DNA of 64,000 nt from JBEKCP01 sp049509515 (GTDB lineage: Bacteria; Planctomycetota; Planctomycetia; Pirellulales; Thermoguttaceae), in assembly GCA_049509515.1 (NCBI GenBank), contig JBEKZV010000029.1:1-64000 (forward strand), given 5' to 3'. Position numbers and translations under genes: made by a program. The notes under the pieces were generated by a model. It saw nothing but the letters and a program-made list of their open reading frames with translations. It searched no databases and was not told the DNA's origin. This document shows, piece by piece, positions 59,727-64,000 of this stretch; positions within the stretch are counted from its first letter, which is position 1, and each line of letters opens with the position of its first letter.

Positions 59727-62636
59727 TCACTCGCCGGCCGGCACGAGGTGGAAATTCTCGTCGAACCGCAAGACCGTCAACGACTTGCCCAAGGGCAGCT
59801 TCCGCAGCGCGGGCTCGATCGCCTTGCGGTCCCCGACCACGACAACGGTCAGCCGGTCCAGGGCGAGGTACTTCTTGGCCGCGGCCATGACCTCGCCGGC
59901 CGTCACCGCCCGCACGCCGGGCACCACGGTGTTGAAATAGTCGTCGGGCAGCTTGTAGAGGAAGAGGGTTTCCAACTGCGTGGCGATCTGGCTGGGCGTC
60001 TCGAAGCCGGCGGCATAGCCGCGGGTGACGTACTTCTGGCAGAAGTCCAGCTCCTTGGCCTCGACGGGCCGGCCGCCGACCATGCCCTCCAGCTCCTTGA
60101 GGAACTCGGTCAGTGCCGGGGCGGTCACCGCCGTCTGGACGCTGGCCAGCGCCACCAGCGGCCCGGGCTGGTGGACCCGCCACTCGAACAAGCTCCGCGC
60201 CCCGTAGGTGTAGCCCTTTTGCTCGCGGAGGTTCAGGTTCAAGCGGCTGGAGAACTGGCCGCCGAAGACCATGTTCATCACCAGGAGCTGGAAGTATTCG
60301 GGCGATTTCCGCGCGGCCCCCACCAGGCCCACGTCGATCACGGATTGGGCCGCCCCCGGCTTGTCGACCAGCACCAGCCGCGTCGGCTGCTGCGGGGGGA
60401 CGGGCGGGAACGCAACATCCGCGAGCCGCCGCGCGGGGCCCGCCGACGCCCATCCCCGGAGCACGTTCTCCAGGGCCGCAGTCAACTCGGCCATCGTGAT
60501 ATCGCCGACCACGATCAGGCCGGCTTGCTCGGGCCGCATGAAGGTCTGATAGAAGTTCCGCAGCGCGTCCGGGGTGAATTGCTCGAGGACGGCCGGGTTG
60601 CCCCACTGCGGGTGGCCGTAGGGGTGGTTCGCACCGTAGAGGAGTTGGTTGACCGCCATCGGGGCCAGCACCAGGGGTTCATTGCGGAACTGTGCCAGCC
60701 GCCCCTCCGCCATGGCCCGCTGCCGCGCGAGCTCCGCCGTGGGGAAGGCCGGCTCGCGGAGCACGTCGGCATACACGTCCAGGGCCTTGGCCAGGTGACG
60801 TTTGAGCGTGAAGAGCCGCGCGCTGGTGGCATCCCACTCGCAGGCCATCGACAGTGTGGCGCCCAGGTCGGTCAGCTCCGTGGCGATCTGCTCGGCGGAG
60901 CGCCGCCGCGTGCCTTCGTCCCAGACGGCGGCGGTCATCTCGGCCAGGCCGGGCTGGGCCGGGAGGTTCTGATCGAAGCGTACGAGCGGCTCCGCCGGAT
61001 CCGGGGTGGCTTCAAACAGGACCACGCCTCCCGGGTCTTGGGCCGAGCCGGCGGGAAACACGAGGTGCAGCGTCACCAGCGGCAGCTCGTGCTTCTCGAC
61101 CAGGAAGACTTCGATGCCCGAGGACAGGCGGGCCCGCTGGATCGCAGGCAGGTGGAACGCGGGCTCCTGGGCCCCGTGGGGCATCGGCCCGCGGCCGGAA
61201 TCGTCCACGACCGCCTCCGGCAGCGGGGGCCTCGCGGGCAGTTGCTTGGCCAGCTCTTCGCGGGCCTTCTCGGCCGCCTGGCGGGGATCGGGCACGATCG
61301 TCAACTCCTTGCCGGGCACGACCCCGACCACCACGCAGCCCTTGCTCAGCCACTTGGCCGCCGCCTGCCGGACCGCCTCGGGGGTGACCCGGCCGTAGCG
61401 GGCGAAGTCCTTCTGCATATAGCCCGGGTCGCCGGCCATCACGTTATACATGTTCAGCCGATCGGCCCGTCCCCCGAACTCGCTGATCGACTCGAGGGCC
61501 CGCACCGTGTGCGACTCGAAGCTGTTGACGGCCCGCGCAAGCTCCTCAGCGGTGGGCGGCTCCATTTGGATCCGGGCCACCTCGTAGGCCACGGCCCCCT
61601 CGATCTCGGTCAGCGAGTGACCGGGCCGGGCCGTCACCACGATCGAGAACTCGCCCCGCAGCTCCCGCCCATCCTGATATGCCTGCACGTCCTGGGCGAT
61701 CTGCTTGCGGCGCACCAGCGCCTCGTAGAGCCGCGAGACCTTGCTGCCCGCCAGCACGTGGGCCAGTATCTCCAGGTCCGCATCCTCCGCCGTGAACTGC
61801 CGCGGCGTGGGCCAGACCAGGTACAGCCGGGCCAGGCCCACGTGGTCGGTCATCTCGATCCGCTTTACCTCCTCGAGCACGGGCAGCGACGGCTGCGGGT
61901 GCGTGACCTTCGGCCCGGCGGGCAGCGGCCCGAAATACTTCGCCACCAGTTGCTTGGCCTCGCGGGGATCGAAGTCGCCGGCGATGCACAGGCTGGCGTT
62001 GCCCGCGTTGTAGAAACGCCGGAAGAAATCGGCGACGTCCTCGCGCGAGGCGGCGGTCACGTCCTGCATCGAGCCGATGGGCGGCCAGGCATACGGATCG
62101 TCGGGCGGATACAGGGCCGCCAGGATCACCTCGTGTACCAGGCCGTAGGGCCGGTTCTCGTAGCTCTGCCGCCGCTCGTTCTTGACCACGTCCCGCTGAT
62201 TGTCCAACTTGGGCTGCGTCATGGCCGGCAGCAGGAAGCCCATGCGGTCCGATTCCATCCACAAGGCCAGCGCCAGGTAGTTCGAGGGAACGGTCTCCCA
62301 GTAGTTCGTGCGGTCCATCGCCGTCGAGCCGTTCAGCCGGCCGCCGACCGTCTGCAGCGGGCCGAAATAGACCTTGTCGTAGTGCTTCGCCCCCTGGAAC
62401 ATCATGTGCTCGAACAGGTGGGCGAAACCGGTCCGGCCGGGCCGCTCGTCCTTCGAGCCGACGTGGTACCACACGTTGACCCCCACGATCGGCGTCGAGT
62501 GGTCCTCGTGCAGGATCACGTCCAGCCCGTTGGGCAGCGTGTACTTCTCGAACCGCAGCTCGGGGATCCGCGGCGGTTCGGAATCGGGAGAGGCCGCAAT
62601 TGTCGCCGTGCAGATCGTCATGGCCAAGAACCACAT
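59727..62636 (-). CDS. Exported M16 family zinc metallopeptidase, two-unit (insulinase/PqqL type)
   Basis: 969 residues from ATG 62636; longer in-frame upstream sequence is the RE1 repeat. A leader (MWFLAMTICTATIAAS) indicates export. The N-terminal active unit has the inverted zinc motif HLFEH (residues 73-77) with the distal Glu in YENRPYGLVHE. The second, C-terminal unit (from ~residue 505) has lost the motif, as is normal. FEHMMFQG and LREQKGYTYGARSL are family signatures. It degrades peptides or processes proteins outside the cytoplasm. Confidence 0.92.
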   Translation of the reverse strand: MWFLAMTICTATIAASPDSEPPRIPELRFEKYTLPNGLDVILHEDHSTPIVGVNVWYHVGSKDERPGRTGFAHLFEHMMFQGAKHYDKVYFGPLQTVGGRLNGSTAMDRTNYWETVPSNYLALALWMESDRMGFLLPAMTQPKLDNQRDVVKNERRQSYENRPYGLVHEVILAALYPPDDPYAWPPIGSMQDVTAASREDVADFFRRFYNAGNASLCIAGDFDPREAKQLVAKYFGPLPAGPKVTHPQPSLPVLEEVKRIEMTDHVGLARLYLVWPTPRQFTAEDADLEILAHVLAGSKVSRLYEALVRRKQIAQDVQAYQDGRELRGEFSIVVTARPGHSLTEIEGAVAYEVARIQMEPPTAEELARAVNSFESHTVRALESISEFGGRADRLNMYNVMAGDPGYMQKDFARYGRVTPEAVRQAAAKWLSKGCVVVGVVPGKELTIVPDPRQAAEKAREELAKQLPARPPLPEAVVDDSGRGPMPHGAQEPAFHLPAIQRARLSSGIEVFLVEKHELPLVTLHLVFPAGSAQDPGGVVLFEATPDPAEPLVRFDQNLPAQPGLAEMTAAVWDEGTRRRSAEQIATELTDLGATLSMACEWDATSARLFTLKRHLAKALDVYADVLREPAFPTAELARQRAMAEGRLAQFRNEPLVLAPMAVNQLLYGANHPYGHPQWGNPAVLEQFTPDALRNFYQTFMRPEQAGLIVVGDITMAELTAALENVLRGWASAGPARRLADVAFPPVPPQQPTRLVLVDKPGAAQSVIDVGLVGAARKSPEYFQLLVMNMVFGGQFSSRLNLNLREQKGYTYGARSLFEWRVHQPGPLVALASVQTAVTAPALTEFLKELEGMVGGRPVEAKELDFCQKYVTRGYAAGFETPSQIATQLETLFLYKLPDDYFNTVVPGVRAVTAGEVMAAAKKYLALDRLTVVVVGDRKAIEPALRKLPLGKSLTVLRFDENFHLVPAGE

Positions 62637-62664
62637 TCCAGTTGCCTTCTGTTGGAGTTCACGG

Positions 62665-62718
62665 TATCCGGCACACTCCGTGTGCCGCCTCCCAACGGCA
62701 CACGGAGTGTGCCGGATA
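62665..62718. repeat. Palindromic repeat RE1, copy 2 (23-bp perfect arms)
   Basis: Arms 62665-62687 and 62696-62718, loop CCTCCCAA (one base shorter than copy 1 at 10908-10962), followed by the same ACATTTAT flank. It lies 29 bases before the M16 start, like copy 1 before pncB. Confidence 0.9.
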
Positions 62719-62778
62719 CATTTATCGCGCCCCGAGGACTTACCAGTGTATCCCGGCCGCCGGCCGAAGAAAAGGACG

Positions 62779-62851
62779 GGTCTTGGGTCTTGGGCCTTGG
62801 GCCTGGAAACTAAGACCCAAGACCCAAGCCCCAAGACCTAAGACCCAAGGC
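62779..62851. repeat. RE6: TCTTGGG repeats facing CCCAAGA repeats
   Basis: Several TTGGGTCTTGGGCC-type units (62779-62805) are followed by inverted CCCAAGACCCAAG units (62814-62850), making a degenerate long hairpin. It lies between the divergent M16 gene and the gene at 62934. Confidence 0.75.
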
Positions 62852-62887
62852 CGATGACCGCTCCGCCCGCCGCTGCCGTGGGTGGAG

Positions 62888-62916
62888 TTGCCCGCTGACG
62901 CCGATTCTGCTACAGT
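62888..62916 (+). promoter_or_regulatory. Possible promoter of the right-hand gene
   Basis: TTGCCC (62888-62893), 17 bases, TACAGT (62911-62916); start codon 18 bases on, with GGAGGGG between. Confidence 0.35.
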
Positions 62917-62933
62917 GATATTGGAGGGGACCT

Positions 62934-64000
62934 ATGTTCCGCTTCCGCCTTGCGATTGCGGTCGTGTTGGGGCTTGCCGGGGCGAGCCTGTCGGGCTTCG
63001 CGGCGACCCCGCCCGCGGCCGAGACGATCCCCCGCCGCGTCCAACGGTTATTGGAACTCGGCTGGCCGCGGACGGTCGATGCCCGCGTCGAGGCCGAGCG
63101 GCGCTACGACCGCCTCGCACCGCTGGCCGCCTCCGAGCCGCGAATCCCGTACGCCTTCGCCCTGGTCCAGATCCGGCAGTATCGGTATCCGGAGGCGGCG
63201 GTGCTCCTGGACCAGGTGATCGCGGCCGATCCCAAGAACCTGACGGCCCGGGAGCTGCGGATCTGGCTGGCGATCCTGCTGAAGGACTACGGCAAGGCCC
63301 TGATCCAACTGCCGCTGTTGGTCGAGCGGCTGCCCGCGGAGAAGGCCACGAAGGATGCGGCGGACGCCGACGTGCCGCAAGTGGAGCTGGCCGGCCAGCT
63401 CGGCCGGATGTGCGGGTTCCTGGAAGGGCCGGTCCGGGGGCACTTGGACCAGACAGTCCTGGCCGCCTGCGTCGAGCACCTGGTCTCGTGGCTGGGCGAC
63501 GCCCGCAGCAAGGCCTTCGAGGCCGGCCGCAAGGCGGTGCTCCAGCAGTTCGCCGCCATGGGCGAGGAGACCGAGATCACGGCCGCCGCCGCCAAGGAGT
63601 CGGGCGAGAAGATCCGCAAACACGTCCTGACGGAACTCGACCGCCAGGCCGGCGACCTGGCCGCCAAGGCCGACGCGGAGAAGGACAAACTGGAAGACCT
63701 GAAGAAACAGCTCAACTACGACCTGGAAAAGCTCAAGTCCCGGGAGCGGCAAGTCGAGCAGCAGTTCGCCGGGGTCCAGTCGCAGGCCGTCGCCGCGCGG
63801 CAGGACCTCGGCACGACCGATGCCCAGATCGCGGAGTTCCTCGTCCTGGCCGGCCACGAGCAGGACCCCATCCAGCGGCAGTGGTATCTCGCCCAGGTGG
63901 CCGCATTGCAGCTTCAGCGGAGCCAGCAGGCGGCGCGGCTGGCGGGTCTCGACGGCCGCCGGGCTGGGCTGGCGGCCGACCAGCAGTCGTTGGTCCGCCA
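62934..64000 (+). CDS. Exported coiled-coil/TPR-like protein, partial (3' end outside window)
   Basis: 355 codons visible from ATG 62934, which has GGAGGGG about five bases upstream. Signal peptide MFRFRLAIAVVLGLAGASLS. Residues ~70-115 look TPR-like (YAFALVQIRQYRYPEAAVLL; LTARELRIWLAILLKDYGKA). From ~residue 200 there is a long charged coiled coil (EKDKLEDLKKQLNYDLEKLK, RERQVEQQFAGVQSQ). The fold and signal suggest an envelope-associated scaffold. The rest of the gene lies beyond the window. Confidence 0.75.
   Translation, partial: MFRFRLAIAVVLGLAGASLSGFAATPPAAETIPRRVQRLLELGWPRTVDARVEAERRYDRLAPLAASEPRIPYAFALVQIRQYRYPEAAVLLDQVIAADPKNLTARELRIWLAILLKDYGKALIQLPLLVERLPAEKATKDAADADVPQVELAGQLGRMCGFLEGPVRGHLDQTVLAACVEHLVSWLGDARSKAFEAGRKAVLQQFAAMGEETEITAAAAKESGEKIRKHVLTELDRQAGDLAAKADAEKDKLEDLKKQLNYDLEKLKSRERQVEQQFAGVQSQAVAARQDLGTTDAQIAEFLVLAGHEQDPIQRQWYLAQVAALQLQRSQQAARLAGLDGRRAGLAADQQSLVR

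Noticed and set aside
59748..62813. A 1021-codon plus-strand frame opposite the M16 peptidase
   Set aside because: Antisense shadow; composition (Arg/His/Leu/Gly/Val) is typical of the reverse of a GC-rich gene, and the other strand has all M16 motifs.

Overview
The window is a GC-rich bacterial chromosome segment. It almost certainly comes from a planctomycete (Planctomycetota, Pirellulales-like). The evidence is a DUF1549/DUF1553 cytochrome-type gene followed by a DUF1501 gene, a WD40 gene and a pre-peptidase-domain gene in one operon; many exported enzymes with Tat-type leaders (Gfo/Idh oxidoreductase, TIM-barrel isomerases); SHD1, HEAT and SGNH proteins; and a DUF1580 protein. No rRNA operon or CRISPR array is visible. 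The taxon is inferred from gene content only.

Region 1 (1-13.2 kb) holds mostly single housekeeping or accessory genes: a DUF4139 protein cut by the left edge, a possible caspase-fold (clan CD) exported protein, a sugar isomerase, a small zinc-ribbon pair with a probable leaderless promoter, an exported methyltransferase-flavodoxin fusion, a conserved protein with a nuclease-like motif, an SDR reductase, a double GNAT protein, nicotinate phosphoribosyltransferase with an upstream zinc-ribbon gene, and a membrane-anchored MsrB-MsrA fusion. Region 2 (13.3-20.9 kb, minus strand) is the planctomycete DUF1549-DUF1501-WD40-PPC operon. Region 3 (21-22.5 kb) has an exported dual-specificity-type phosphatase, TrmL and an initiator-type tRNA-Met.

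Region 4 (22.6-31.4 kb) is an integrated mobile element directly downstream of that tRNA. On one strand, tightly packed, it carries a tyrosine integrase, an unknown protein, a DUF1580 excisionase-like protein, a DUF3102-like protein, a small ORF, a large primase-helicase with iteron-like repeats inside its 3' end, a small-terminase-like protein, another small ORF and a large terminase. It has no portal, capsid or tail genes. It therefore looks either like a phage satellite (integrate, replicate, package with another phage's particles) or like a prophage cut off just after terL. The right attachment site was not found.

Region 5 (31.7-37.3 kb) has two exported planctomycete-type proteins (a glycosidase-like protein of about 1000 residues and a transglutaminase-like protein) followed by about 1.2 kb of gene-poor sequence ending in a tRNA-3'-end-like fragment and an intrinsic terminator. 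Region 6 (37.3-46.8 kb) has VanZ, an SGNH hydrolase with duplicated N-terminal repeats, a large exported protein with pseudopilin-like cysteine modules, a small HEAT protein, an SHD1 protein and a large transglutaminase-like protein. Region 7 (47-57 kb) is enriched in exported sugar-acting enzymes (Gfo/Idh oxidoreductase, hydroxypyruvate-isomerase-like TIM barrel, GH42-like beta-galactosidase, GH36 alpha-galactosidase) with a HEAT-repeat protein. Region 8 (57-64 kb) has an SF1 helicase with a DbpA-like RNA-binding N-terminus, a small conserved protein, a two-unit M16 peptidase and the start of an exported coiled-coil protein.

A striking genome-level feature is the number of unrelated palindromic repeats between genes. 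One 23-bp-arm palindrome occurs twice almost identically (10.9 and 62.7 kb), a GTAGGGTGGG family occurs four times, and single copies of several others have perfect or near-perfect arms of 20-26 bp. These explain several misleading N-terminal extensions of reading frames.
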